Shown here piece after piece: positions 21,569 through 33,508 of a DNA stretch of 64,000 nucleotides (position 1 is the stretch's first letter; every line of letters begins with the position of its first letter). The notes below the pieces were generated by a model. The model ran no database searches, was not told the DNA's origin, and saw nothing but the letters and a program-made list of their open reading frames with translations. A program made the position numbers and the translations under genes. This DNA is from Marasmius tenuissimus (lineage: Eukaryota > Basidiomycota > Agaricomycetes > Agaricales > Marasmiaceae): the NCBI GenBank assembly GCA_029532415.1, contig JAQOTA010000069.1:868001-932000 (forward strand), written 5' to 3'.

Positions 21569-24256
21569 ATGAGTGACCACCGTGGAGTAGAGCCCCATCC
21601 TCAAACGCGTGGCACATTTGTGAACACTGTCAAAGGGAGCTTCAACACCAACTATACCACAACGCAAGGAAGTTACAATACTCAGCACAACGTCAGGAAT
21701 TACTACCAAGTAATCCCAGAGCAAGGTACGTTGGTCGATATTGTCTGCGACACATTGTCAATCATGCTTTGTACCCCAGAAACCAGTCTTGAGACTATCC
21801 TGAGGTCGAAGGCTGCCCTGAGTGCTTTACACGACTCCGAGGCACGCTACCCTCAGCCAAATGTTTTGCCCGGTACTCGAAAAAAAATTCTTCAAGAGCT
21901 GATCGATTGGATTGAGGACAGCTCGACGAAGAAGAGTAGGGTGCACTGGGTACACGGTGCGGCTGGAGTTGGAAAGTCGGCGATCGCGCAGGCACTGTCA
22001 GAAAGGTTCATTGAAAGTGGACACTTGGCAGCTGCATTCTTCTTCTCACGAAACGATGCCTCACGAGACAAGCTGGTTCCTTTTGTCGCCACCATAACCC
22101 ATCAGCTTGCCACTTCACAGATACTCGGGCCACTTTTGGCATCCCTTATGAACCATACGATCCGTTCGACTCCCGGAATATGGGAAAAGAACTGGGAGTA
22201 CCAGTTTAGAGCGTTGATACAAGAGCCATGTGCTCAGGTGGATCCGAGGAGATGGGAGTACCTTCCTCGTCTGGTCATCATTGACGGTGTTGATGAGTGT
22301 ATCGACGTGCGATCCCAGACGAGGTTGTTGGAGATGATCAAGGCATCTACTGTAACTCTACCCCTCGATTTCTTGATATTCAGCCGGCCAGAACCTGATA
22401 TTGCCCACGTATTTCGCCACACGTCCTTCATTCCAACTCCCTGCATCATGTCCCTTGGTAAATTCGCCGTCCGGGACGACATCGAGAAATATCTACGGGA
22501 GGAATTCGGCCGTCTTAGGGAAAGACGCAAGGAACTACCTGTTTCCTGGCCAGGCGATGATGTGATCATGGTGCTGGCTGACCGATCTACGAGTCAGTTC
22601 ATCTACGTGACCACTGTCATCAAGTTCATCAGCACCGGAAAAATCCCGGTCACACCCGAGCAACGTTTGCAGGTCGTACTTCGTGCGGAGCGGGTGTCGA
22701 CTCTTGCATCCCCGTATCCCGACCTCGACCAACTCTATTCCCAGATTCTTCAGCTCTGTCTCAACGATGGCAAGAAGCTCCAGCGGGTCCTGCAACTCGT
22801 TGTCAGCCCCATCGACATAGTCCAGACGATCCCTCTCAGGCCTTCAGGATCGCCTTCAAAAGTGTCGCTTACCTCCGCCATTGCGATCGAGCAGCTTTTG
22901 GGCCTCGAGCAAGGAGAAGTCACATCTCTGTTGTCGGGTTTACACTCGATCCTTCACATTCCGGAGGACCGCACTGAGGGCGTGCCAGTGTCCGTCTTGC
23001 ACGCTTCATTCACTGACTTCCTACTCGACCCAAATCGTTCAGGTGATTATCATGTTGGCGAGCGGCTTACATCAAGAGCATGGAAGGAGATGCTCATAGT
23101 CTATCAAGTTAAATGGCTATCTCGACTGAGCACTGGATATGGATCCATGCTGTCCCTTGACCACGAACTTGGTTCACTCAACTTTTGGGGATACCTTCAT
23201 GTCAACCTGTGTAGCGATGATATAACCATAGAAGGTGAAGTCGCGGAAGCCCTAAATGGATTTGATCCGCATTTATACCTCACAATGATATTACATTGGT
23301 ATGTTTCTGTTGCCAGCAGTTACTAATAGACACTGATACCGTATACACAGGTTGTACAAGCCCATCCATCTTCCGGACTATGAGGATATCATCGTGCTTG
23401 AGGTTGACTTTCAAGAAGGTCATCACGTCCGTCGAGATCGGAGCTACCACGCCAGGGCAATCAACTATCAGATAGGGGTGCTTTACACTGCGTTCCGTCT
23501 ATTGAAGGTACGTATGTTTTGCTTTGCGTCACTGAGTGTGCTTATAGTCACCTGAACTTCAGCGGAGATGCTCTCACTATCTTCACGATTTTGTTAAAAG
23601 ATGCACATCTTTCTTCCATGGATTCCATTTGGCATTTCCTACCGGCCAGCGAGCCCCATTATCACTTCTTTCATGCCAACTCTCCATTTCTTGTTCAATC
23701 TCACCCGGATTTTCACGGACGGCTTTCATCTACCGTCGGCTCGGCGTGTTCACCTTTATCGACACCTTGGCTCTAGTTCAAGATCCTTCAGCTAGTCTGA
23801 GATTCCGAATTGTTCCTCGCGACCAAAGCAAACATGGTATACCGCCCGGGTGGGATATGAAGTACATATCGCCAGTGCAGGGGGAGCTTCTATTGGAACT
23901 TCTTCAATCATTTATCTATACCGATGAAGCATCGAGCGTGCGAGGCCCCGTCACGAACATCATCTCATCGAAGGAAATGGAGGGTTGGGCCCTATCACTC
24001 GCCGGGTTGAGTCATCGGCATTCAAAGGTAGGATTAACGTTTCGGTCTGCTTGCCATTTGCTAATCACTCGTAATTTGCCCTTCGCAGAGATGGAAAAAA
24101 TACGTCACATATCAGCAACCGTGGTATGGACTGTATCGTCGGCTCCGTAGGGATATGGAGAGCCGGGGTTACCGTCACAATGCGAAAGAGGCGTATGCGC
24201 ATTACGGTCCTCTTCTCTCGTACTATCAATTCCTCCCTGAAAAGCATAGAAATTGA
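21569..24256 (+). CDS. NACHT-domain NLR-like NTPase with short Gly/Asn/Thr-rich N-terminus
   Basis: Fungal NLR-like proteins are signal-transducing NTPases linked to non-self recognition. Exon 1 encodes 585 residues: an N-terminal polar stretch with GSFNTNYTTT and GSYNTQHNV, a helical linker, Walker A GAAGVGKSAIAQ near residue 135, a following AAAFFFSRND segment, Walker B RLVIIDGVDEC near residue 233 and a FSRPEPDI motif typical of basidiomycete NACHT proteins. After introns at about 23299 (GTATGT..ACACAG), 23508 and 24028 (GTAGGA..TCGCAG) the protein continues with FIDTLALVQDP, GWDMKYISPVQGELLLE and a basic end (KRWKKYVTYQQPWYGLYRR) with stop at 24254. No WD40, ankyrin or TPR repeats are present. 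The middle splice after 23508 is not certain. Confidence 0.88.
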
Positions 24257-25204
24257 AGATGGAGGAACAGGAGATCGAGCTTCACATCTGACGGGAGGAG
24301 ACACAAGGAACGGCGTACGCTTCGGAAAGCGCCTCCAGAGTCCAGAGGCTAGAGCCGTGAACCCGTTCAATACAGATGGGACAGAGGCCTCGAAAAAACA
24401 GTACCCTTTTGAGGTATGAGAACTGACGTCAACTAAGGAGTTATCTTTCTATGAATACTCAAGTGATTGTATCCGAACTCTGAGACTAGAAAGGACCTTA
24501 GTTGAGCATGTGTTGGGAGGGCTTGGTGCTTACTGACACAATGTCAAAGAACAGCCATATCCACACATTTACAATATGTGGACGCCCTCCGTAGTAAGTC
24601 CGTACTGGACTAAGTAGTATCGGGTGAGGCATCAATACATCAATCATTAGCGTCCTCACAGACGTCTCCGTCTTCACAGCCATATATCAGCCGACGTGTT
24701 CTTGCAAACATGAAAGAAATGTGCCGTCCTTGGTATTACGGGCCCGGGGCCAAGAAGATTCCAGTAAGAAGAGCGTGTTGTGTAGAATGAGGCCATAGAC
24801 TTTGAGATTGACGCGTTCCCAGATTGTGTATCACGAATCGTATCACGAGGTAGCTCGACTTCCCCCACGTCGATCCAACTAAGTTCTGTCAGAACTTTGA
24901 AAGATCTATAGCTAGCTAGAAGCTTAATCAAGTACGTGAGGCGACACGGGAGTCACCACAAGGCAAAAATACTAAGGGAGGAATTCCATTAGGGATCATC
25001 TAGGTTTGGGCCCGAATAACACTTACGAAGGTAAGCAGGAGATGAGTATTTGTGTTCGTGTCGAGTATTCCAAATTCGCGCCACGACTCTAGGACATAAA
25101 GAGTGTCTGTAGGTTATGATCGCTCTGAGTCTTCAACTTCTCTGCACTCCCATCGTCTCAACTTTGAAACCTGAGAACTGAAAGCTCAGGGTCCAGACGG
25201 TACT
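24257..25204. other. Intergenic, nothing clearly supported
   Basis: No gene seen. A minus-strand stretch at about 24740-24930 shares a few short words with one at 26775-26990 (around GTAGACCTTGAGGTTGC / ATAGACTTTGAGATTG), hinting at a decayed shared repeat, but similarity is weak. Confidence 0.4.
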
Positions 25205-26424
25205 ATGCCCCGATACGTCAAGACTGTCTCTGTTGAATATGGCTACATGTCCGGGTCTTCAACAGATCATCACGACATCAACAAAGGCATGGGTGGTCAG
25301 TTGCTCGCCACCCCTTCAATTTCTTTGTCGTTGAACTTACTTACATTGGTGTCGTGCCCAAGGCGAGTGCTCGTATATCAAACCGGAATATACCGATAAG
25401 CGCTCCGAGGCAGCATTCGGTTTCGAGGTTGAAGTCACCAAAATTGAGGACTTTCACGCTGCCGACCTATCCAAGGGAGACCGCATGACGTACTTTCGTT
25501 ATCTCCACGCCTTCTATACATATGGAGGTCTCCCAGCCATCACAAAGGTCTGGATCAGCACGGTCAAAGATACCACCGAAGGTGATGGACGCACAGGAGA
25601 TATCAACCGAAATAGAGGAGGAGAATCGCTCTATCTCTGCTGGGAGTACGAGAAGGAGGGTAAGTTGACTCTCAGACGCCGATTGCCCGCAGAAAAGAGA
25701 TACGTACTAATGGTGCAGTATCAGATACTCAAACCTACTCGATAGTCCTGGGCTTGATCTTCCCCGCTCCGTTCACATTGTTCCATCTTCTGAGTGAAAA
25801 GGTCGTCACTGCTGGTACGTTTCCCTTTCTTTAATGTCCGTCCAGGTCGTATAAGCTATCGCCTTCTGGGTTTATGCAGATCATCCTTTCTACACGGACG
25901 ACTGTCGCGACGACCCGGATGTACTCGAGGGACATGAAGCCACAGTTCGACTCGGTGACATTGTTTTCTCCCAAAGCAACGTCGGCCAGCTAATCGGAGG
26001 GTCCTGGGAGGACGAAACGGTGTGGCAGACCATCCAGAATATGCTCCGAATTCGGAGCATCCAAGACCGGAGAGCGTACATCGCTGCGCGGTATGACCAA
26101 CTCCGGGTGGTACCGATTCGCCGTCGTACTGACGCCTCGCCTGACGATGCTACGAGTCGGCTTATGCTCTCGCTCGATAATCGCCGGCTTTTACTCTTGC
26201 GGGCTACTCTCCCTGTGGATGAGAGAATTACTATCTGGATTGCTACGAGCAACGAGTGCGAGCGCGAGTTGAAGAAGTGGACGTCACGGGATGAAGGGTA
26301 TACTATCAAGGTCAGAGGCAGGAGAGTCGAGACCCGTAAGTTTTCGCCTTCAATGACTCATTTCATCATGAGCCAAAGGCTGAGTTTATTTTGCCTTCTT
26401 GTAGCCCCCCACGTCGTGTTGTAG
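25205..26424 (+). CDS. Unrecognised protein, about 330 aa, multi-exon
   Basis: I do not recognise the family. Splices are good. MPRYVKTVSVEYGYMSG...GMG joins by GTCAGT..CCAAG to GECSYIKPEYTDKRSEAAFGF; GTAAGT..GTGCAG (about 25661-25719) joins WEYEKE to VSDTQTYSIVLGLIFPAP; another intron at about 25816-25879 joins VVTA to DHPFYTDDCRDDPDVLEG. The last consensus GTAAGT..TTGTAG intron (26336-26404) gives VETPPHVVL and stop. The middle has one hydrophobic segment (YSIVLGLIFPAPFTLFHLL). The C-terminal third is Arg-rich and helical (MLRIRSIQDRRAYIAARYD). There is no signal peptide. Clean frames across four introns argue for a functional gene. Confidence 0.7.
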
Positions 26425-27115
26425 GTGGGAGGAATCTAGGAGTTGGGGGTCGAGACCGGTGTTCCTTGATAGTTGATATGCAGTAGCGTTACCACTGGCC
26501 GGGCTTTTGCCGGACCGTCTACTAATGTTTCAGCCCTTGAGATACAGTGAGTGTAAAGTAGTGCGGAAAATGGCGGCATTGACCGTGCTTTCAAGAACAG
26601 AAATAACCAGTCACTACTGCGGTATGAGCTGGGAGCCCTGAGTCCTCAGAACCTTCAAATCTGCTGCGACAGAAGAGCACGCAAAGCGTGATGTGCGTAT
26701 TGAGGGCACGAGGTGCATGCCGCACCTTCAGTTGTTGACTCGTTCCGACCACAAATACAGGTGCGGTACAGGAGTTAATATGGTCCTTGGCCCGAGAATG
26801 GTCCCAGGAATCGATGAGTGAATTCCTTTCGCAATCGTCGCAGATCCAGATTCCAGCTGATACATCGAGTCGCAAACGTGTCGTCCAAGTCTGGAAGCAA
26901 AAAAGAGGGCGGTGTTGTAAATAGTCGTCGCACTTGAGAGAGCTCGAAGCAGGGTTTGTAGACCTTGAGGTTGCACGCGTTCAGAATCGCTGATGGTGGC
27001 AAGGTGCAAGTGAGGAATGGACCCACGATGACCGCGAATGTGCGAGAATCTCACATAATCCATAAATTTTACAAACTAGTACAAGAAATAAACTACACTC
27101 CTCCTTCTCCAACGC
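26425..27115. other. Intergenic, nothing supported
   Basis: Minus-strand open frames (26775-27026 and overlapping) have no recognised motif. The region lies between the 3' ends of two convergent genes. Confidence 0.45.
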
Positions 27116-28537
27116 TCACTTCCTCAACACATTCAACAATCCCTTAATACCCTCCACCCCAAATCCCTCCTCCTTCGGATAACAAACATACATCGGCACG
27201 CGTCCCGAATCAAACTTGGCCCTAAAATCTCCTCTCTTCAACAACCCAGCCGTACTCGCCACTTTGCCATAAATCGTGCTCAACCCATGGATTTTCCACC
27301 CGCTCAGGTTATCTATCGGAGTGAGGTTATCCGAGGCTGTTATACCAAAGGTGACCGTTGGCGCTTTTCGACCTGCTGCTGCCTTTTGCAAGAGCTGGAG
27401 AGAGGAATGGATGAGGAGTTCGGATGTACCACGGGGTGCGGTAGGGAATGAGATGGCGTTTTTGATGAGGTAGTAGTTGGATGTGAGAGCGCTGTCGAGG
27501 GAGAAGGAGTCGTCGCTGAGTGATGAAGATGATGAACGTCGGCTAAATGTGGGTGAGGGTGCGGCTGATGAAGATGATTCAGAGTCCGAGAAAGAGGAGA
27601 CTGCTGCGGGTGCTGGTGTTGGTGCTGGTTGCTTGCGTGTCAAACTCTGCAATCGCTCCTGGAGAGAGAGTCTGACTGGAGCTGGAGCTGGAGCTGGCTT
27701 GGGTGCTTCGTACGGCCCGTGAATTGGCGTCAAGATGAGAATGCCAACGATGTGGCCCTCCTGCCTCGCGACCAAATACCGACGATGAGATTCGTCAATC
27801 CATGGCTGGCCAGTGGTGGAGGCAATCTGAACGCCCTTCATGCCTTTACTCTTCTTCCACTCCCAAAGGCCCTCCTCGACCTCCTTTCGATCTTCCGCTG
27901 TCCACTTGCCCGTCGTCTCGTGAATCGTAACACCCGCCCTTTCTGCTCTCCTCAAGTTCTTCTTCAGATCTTTGACGGCATGAACACCCTCCTTCCCTTT
28001 ATACGAATCACTCGTCATGTCCAAGATATGTTCAGGTTCCAGCACCTCCTCATGAATACACTCAACCGCACTCCACCCAATCTCCTTATCCTTCCCCAAC
28101 ACAGCCTCCATCGCAGCATCCGTACAGCACCAAACAGGCTTCAACCCTTCCTTCTCCGCCCATCCAATAAATGCCTTCGCCGTAGGTTTCATCAACGACG
28201 CATCCGAAACGAGTGGGTTCCCCCACGCAAACACCCATCGTTTATGTTGCATGTACCCTTGTGTAGGCGAAAACGTCGCCTTGGGGTTCTCTTTCAAGAA
28301 CGATTCTGGTGCCTGCCAGATCTTGTATCGAGAAAACTCGAGCCATGCCGTCGATGACGAGCTACCGTATTGCGAGATCAACCGCGCCACATGTGTCTTG
28401 TCGAATCCGTCGGAGGAAGGGGCTATCGTAGTAGCTGTGAGGAACTCTTGCGTCGATGATGTCGATGCGGTCGGCTCCGAGTCTTCAACGAGGAAGATCT
28501 CGTCGATTTGTTGGTCTTGTGTTGGTACGGGGGACAT
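27116..28537 (-). CDS. Freestanding DUF2156 (MprF-like GNAT) protein, candidate sterol or lipid aminoacyltransferase
   Basis: An intronless 473-residue frame. It has the DUF2156/LPG-synthase C-terminal fold in two halves: LISQYGSSSSTAWLEFSRYK, KRWVFAWGNPLVSD and LKKNLRRAERAGVTIHE in the first; ARQEGHIVGILILTPIHGPY, NYYLIKNAISFPTAPRGTSE and YGKVASTAGLLKRGDFRAKF in the second. The halves are split by a Pro/Ala- then Ser-rich insert (residues about 285-345). In bacteria this domain transfers amino acids from aminoacyl-tRNA to lipids. In fungi, relatives ErdS (fused to AspRS) and ErgS (freestanding) make ergosteryl-amino acids. No tRNA synthetase domain is present here, so an ErgS-like role is inference; the amino acid and acceptor cannot be told from sequence. 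A broken partial copy lies at 15.5-17.7 kb. Confidence 0.82.
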   Translation of the reverse strand: MSPVPTQDQQIDEIFLVEDSEPTASTSSTQEFLTATTIAPSSDGFDKTHVARLISQYGSSSSTAWLEFSRYKIWQAPESFLKENPKATFSPTQGYMQHKRWVFAWGNPLVSDASLMKPTAKAFIGWAEKEGLKPVWCCTDAAMEAVLGKDKEIGWSAVECIHEEVLEPEHILDMTSDSYKGKEGVHAVKDLKKNLRRAERAGVTIHETTGKWTAEDRKEVEEGLWEWKKSKGMKGVQIASTTGQPWIDESHRRYLVARQEGHIVGILILTPIHGPYEAPKPAPAPAPVRLSLQERLQSLTRKQPAPTPAPAAVSSFSDSESSSSAAPSPTFSRRSSSSSLSDDSFSLDSALTSNYYLIKNAISFPTAPRGTSELLIHSSLQLLQKAAAGRKAPTVTFGITASDNLTPIDNLSGWKIHGLSTIYGKVASTAGLLKRGDFRAKFDSGRVPMYVCYPKEEGFGVEGIKGLLNVLRK

Positions 28538-29548
28538 CGTATTAGACGAGGATGGGGGGTAAGTTTAGCTATCTTCTAACTGCTTTGCCAATCCTACATT
28601 TATAACCATCCACAGTCCGAGGCCCACCTCCATTACCATTACTCATACGAGGATGACCGGAACCTAGAACTCTCGGCAAGGTATGTCATTAACCATTATC
28701 CGTCATTCCTCGGCCCAAACGCCCACAACTCTATGCTATTTTGGTACTACCGATTCTCCGAACGAAAATCGGAAGAACAGCTTTCTCCCCCTCGGAACTC
28801 CTGCCCGTTTCATTTTTTATTCAACTCCATTCTTTGCACAATAATCAGTCGTTTAGCTCTTGACAACTATAACGATGATGATTCAAAACTCTTTTTGTCT
28901 GTTTTGACGGCGGTAGCCATAGGCCACTAGCACTGCAGTGCCCACCCAAAAACCGGACCTCGGTCGGGATCCTCTCTTTCGTGATCAAACGCGGCAACAA
29001 CGACTAGCCCTCGTTTCCTTTCGCTTCGACTTTCGAGTCAGCATAGTGGCCCAGCGGAACTCTTTCACTGCGACCTCGTACGAGGCCTCCGTACGCATTG
29101 ATCAGAGTCAAAGCACTTTTTTCCGCCGCCTCGATGATCGGGGCGTCGGGATTTTTGTTATGACTCATTCGGCTTTGCGTGTACGGCGTATAAAGGAACA
29201 GTAAGGCGCAATTATTCGTGAAATATTGTCAGCGCACCGGCTACTCAATCAACGGGATGTACAATGACCATCATAATCGGGCAAGCCGCAAGGCTGACTC
29301 GGCTTTCTTCAGAAGTCAATTCGGCTTGCGTTTGCTGCGCCTGAGAGTAAGGAAGTGAGTAAGCGAGGCAGAATACCCCGAGCTTCGAAGTCCTAGGGAT
29401 TATGGTCTTTTATACTCTGGACTTGCGCAGAGAGAACCAGAGTGTACGCCCTCGGAGACTGAAGGTGTGAGAACTTGTCATGACGCGTCTCAGAGTCTGA
29501 CGCGCAGCGAGTCTCACGTGCCTCTCTCATACCTCTTCCTCGACGTCG
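28538..29548. other. Divergent intergenic region
   Basis: About 1 kb between the starts of the DUF2156 and macro-domain genes, which are transcribed away from each other. No open frame here is convincing and no distinct TATA box was recognised. Confidence 0.5.
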
Positions 29549-30595
29549 ATGTCGTCCGATCCCGAAGCTTCCACACCAAGTCTGAGCCTCCCATCTCCTC
29601 CATCCCACATACCAGGTACTGATGCCCAAGTTCAAGCCCAACGTCAATCTTCAACCGATTCCGATTCCGAATCTGAAGACACATCCATGAGACCCAATAT
29701 CACAAAACTTTCCACGATCCCCACCCTTTCCTCCCTCTACACCACTCTTAGCCTCAAACCCACATCCAACTCAGTGCATAAACCCTCTCCAACTCTCCTC
29801 ACGAAGATCTCCCTCTTCCAAGGCGACATAACAGCGCTCCATCTCCCCAACGGTGCCATTGTCAATGCAGCCAACAAATCCCTCCTCGGCGGTGGCGGCG
29901 TAGACGGTGCCATCCATCGTGCCGCAGGTCCTCAACTCCTAGAAGAGTGTCGGACTCTAGGCGGTGCAAAGACGGGGGAGTCCAAGATTACTGGCGGCTG
30001 GAGGTTACCTTCGTGCGTATATGATTGTCTCTCCATGTTTTGAAGTACTCATTATTCGCTGCTATACGTAGGAAACATATAATCCACACCGTTGGACCCA
30101 TCTACCACTCTGGAGAGATCGAAGAGAAAGCTTCCCAACTCAAATCATGCTATACAACCTCCCTCACTCTTGCCCTCACACACGGCCTGCGCACGATCGC
30201 ATTCCCATCCATCTCAACGGGCATATACGGATACCCCATCGTCGATGCTACGCGTATCGCACTTGCCGCCGTTCGGGAAGTCCTAGATACAGACGCGAAT
30301 GAGGACAAGGTGCGTGTGCCTGTTTGTGTGTATGGGTGGGGTTAACAAGAGGGTGGGGTAGTTTGACAGAATTATATTTGTGGTGTTTAGTGATAAGGAT
30401 AAAGAGGTGTATGAGTGAGTTTTCTTGTTTTCAACTTGATTCCCGTTTCATTCTACGCACCGCCTTCCTGTTGGATTCTCCGCCTCCGATTCGCAAACCG
30501 TGCCGCTGACCAACCCCAACCCCACCTACAGGTCCCTCCTTCCCGAATACTTCCCGCCCGTACCCGAACCCGATACGTCGTCGGGCAATTTATGA
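29549..30595 (+). CDS. Macro-domain protein (MacroD-type ADP-ribose hydrolase)
   Basis: MacroD-type enzymes remove mono-ADP-ribose from proteins or hydrolyse O-acetyl-ADP-ribose. The start [20 protein letters not shown] opens a 50-residue disordered leader. Domain signatures follow: [20 protein letters not shown], then [14 protein letters not shown] (the catalytic loop), [14 protein letters not shown] after the first intron (GTGCGT..ACGTAG, about 30014-30071), and [12 protein letters not shown]. Two more introns (GTGCGT..GGGTAG near 30310-30360 and GTGAGT..CTACAG near 30415-30530) join [20 protein letters not shown] to [15 protein letters not shown] with stop at 30593. All ligand-binding motifs are intact. 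Total length is about 240 residues. Confidence 0.92.
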
Positions 30596-32090
30596 TGCAC
30601 GATTGATGAAGGCAGACGAGATCGTGGCAGCGAGAACGAGGAGAAGAGAAATCGGAGAGCACGACGTCAGTAAAAGAAGAAGAAATCAGGAAGCCTGTGT
30701 ATCAATCTGTATCGCTTCGATCGCGAATCACAACAACAAACTGGAAACGCAACTCTCACTGTGTGACTGTGAGCATCCAGCATAAGACTCCGTGCTCAAG
30801 TCATTCACCCTTCTTTCGCCGTCGACGCTCAACGGTATCTCTTTTTCCGTTCCCTTCATCTCGCAAGTTCGACGTTCAGTCTGACGACTTCGAATGCGTC
30901 CCGAGTATGCTAGACCCATCAATCTGGAGAGAGGGTTCAAACAATTCCCTTGATTTGCCCTCATTCCCCCCGAATCTGAATTCGGGAATCGTAAAACAGG
31001 TCCTGAATCCTTCTTGAGGCCCTCACGCGCACGACTCCGTGGTACAAGTCGAGGGTTCTGGGTAATCATAACTTGTAAATTTTTGGTTGTAATTTGAGGA
31101 GTTCGAGGAGCACTAACAAAGACCACAGTCTCCTTTCACTCTTCAACTCTGGAAGCCCAATGAATAGACTTCAGACGTTCGGTCTCGTTCCTAGGTACGC
31201 AGTGCGTTGTCGCAGCTGGGGGTGTTCCACTACTCATCGCTATATTTCGAGGATGAATGTGTTTGCAAGGCCAGAGTCGAGTCGGTAGTCACCGGTCACC
31301 TACGAATCGAATCAGAGTTAGATCCATCAGGATTCATCATCTAACGAGTCCCGTCCGCATCAGTCGGAATCGGAGGTGACAAAAATAATAGGACAGATGG
31401 TAGTTCGATGCCGAAGCTATGTAGATGTCATCAATCGATTGTTACTTTGAACTTGAACCGACACGCTCAAACTGGGGTGATGGCAATTCCGAGGCCGATT
31501 CATGGTGTATTATGTAAGAATTGCAGATTTGCGTCCCAAATATGGAAAGGTCAAATGGTGGATGCTGTTGCAACTTGCCAACTTGATGGATTTCTGCTTT
31601 GATTGACAGGGGAAACCCAGAAAAGTGATCGTCGTCAGGTACTGGTGTCGTCCTGCATAGTACGCTGTTGTACATTTAGTAGGCACGTAAATGGAGATGT
31701 ACAACAGGTCCCAGTATCGCAAGTCGATATTCGATTCTAGACACTCGAAATGCTAGTCGTTGTCTTTGAGACTATATGTTTTTGAAGATGTCAAGGTACA
31801 CCGCGACTTTCTCCAGCCACACTCCGATCTTCTAAACATCAACTAGATTGTAGACAACTCTCAGCGTGCGTCCCTGGGCAATTCCCACTACCGGCGGAAA
31901 GGTAGGCTCAATTCCCTTGAACATCGCATGCGTACAGTGAGTACGAGGTCTTCCCAGCCACATTACCTACCCACCCATCTCACTTACTCAACTCGAGTCC
32001 CCGGAGGCCGACGGTTGGTGTGCTATGAATTTTGAATTTCTCCAAACATCGGATAACTAGCACGACTAAGTATTCGACGCTCCCTTCCTT
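30596..32090. other. Intergenic, nothing supported
   Basis: No convincing gene on either strand and no structured repeat noticed. It separates the housekeeping-like block from the M35 peptidase array. Confidence 0.5.
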
Positions 32091-33463
32091 TCAACACTTG
32101 TTCAGCCTATACAAATTCAGAGCCATACACTAAAACGAACCATCAGTTAGCTTTCCAACCGCCCTCATCCAAAAAAGTAATCCGGAGATTCTCACCTGAT
32201 AGTTATCAGCATTATTTCTCTTTTGCGCAGCCGTCAATTTCTGAACCGGTCCACACCAATACCCCGCATCGTCCGTGTTGGCGGTAGCATGCGACATCTC
32301 ATGGAGGATGACACCGCCCTTGCTGCTGTCGATACTGTTGATGTCCACTACACCGGTCAAGTCAGTATAAAAAGTGTGAAGAGGGAGGGACAGAGAGGAA
32401 CCACACTCGACACTCACAGCTACAGATCTGGGGGGTATCCAGGGCGGTGAACCACCATTCACAAACATAGATCTAATCGTAGAGATTTCGAGTTTCAATA
32501 ATCATCCCATCAGAAGCGGAAGGGAAGGGGGGAACTCACATCGCTTGTAGAGCCACCCAACACAGTATACGCACCAGCCGAACCACACAGATTCGCTGGG
32601 TCCTGGTTGCAGTAGATCCTACCCAAAATCAACAATCAGATCAACCGCCCCCGAAATGAAGAAAAGTAAAAACCCACTTCCTCGTCCCCGAATCCTGCGC
32701 AATCAAATCAAACCTCTTCGCGATATCCTCCGCGTTATTCCCTCCGAAAAACTTGTTCCACGTCTCACTCGTCGGATGCGCCCTGATATCACTAGCGACA
32801 CTTGCAGCCAACGTCTTCGCATCCGTATGTGCGTTCTTCAGGATCGTCGCCCGATTCGCATCGTTACATGATATTGTCGAAAGATTCGGTGGGAGGAGAC
32901 TCCTGAACCCGACGTCGCCTCCAGGGGTGACTTGCACCTTGACGGACTCGACGTCGACGAAGAGCGGTCCCTCGTCTAGATTAGCAGTCTGGAAGATGGT
33001 GGTTGGGGAGAAGACGAATGTCCCGGTTCCGTGAGATTCAAAGTCGTAGGTATTCGAGACTGTGTGGTTCACAGCGACGGATTGGCCAGCAGGGATCGTT
33101 ACCCAGTTGGCTTCGTTGCTATAATCGAAACTCGCCTATAACACACGCAAGCCAGGGTGTTAGCTTTAAATCCAGACAACGAATCGGAACAACAAAGTGT
33201 TCACGTACGACTACTCCGGTAAACTTCACTTTTTGGTCGTCCTTGGTTACGGAGAATGACTTGGTAGGAAGTTTGTCCAAAACATTGTTCGTCCCAGCGA
33301 CGCGAATATCCTTGTCTGTCGGGTTCGACACGACCGCCGTCAGGATGATATCGTCGATGGAGCTGACAGACGAAGCCACCGCATCGACAGTGACCTTCAA
33401 GTCACCGGCAGCAAGACCAAGAGCGAGAGTCGCGAAGCTGAGAAGAACAGAAGCTCGGAACAT
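32091..33463 (-). CDS. M35 deuterolysin-type metallopeptidase, copy 1
   Basis: Secreted zinc endopeptidase of the aspzincin group. ATG at 33463 gives a signal peptide (MFRASVLLSFATLALGLA), then a deuterolysin-type propeptide (DLKVTVDAVASSVSSIDDII ... TKSFSVTKDDQKVKFTG). The mature part has ATILKNAHTDAKTLAASV and TWNKFFGG, and the zinc site HEMSHATANTDDAGYWC: HExxH plus the Asp of TxD, with Tyr three residues later. Several short introns interrupt it; none splits HEMSH. The last exon reads CMALNLYRLNKC then stop at 32091. Lacks the YG that usually follows the third ligand in the family. It is the outermost member of the six-gene array and its upstream region resembles that of copy 4. Confidence 0.9.
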
Positions 33464-33508
33464 CGTTTTGTTGCGGATCCTGACTATCGTTTTCTTCCGG
33501 TATGCTGA

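Noticed and set aside
27629..28357. 242-aa plus-strand open frame
   Set aside because: Antisense of the DUF2156 gene, whose minus-strand frame is longer, has family motifs and a natural start.
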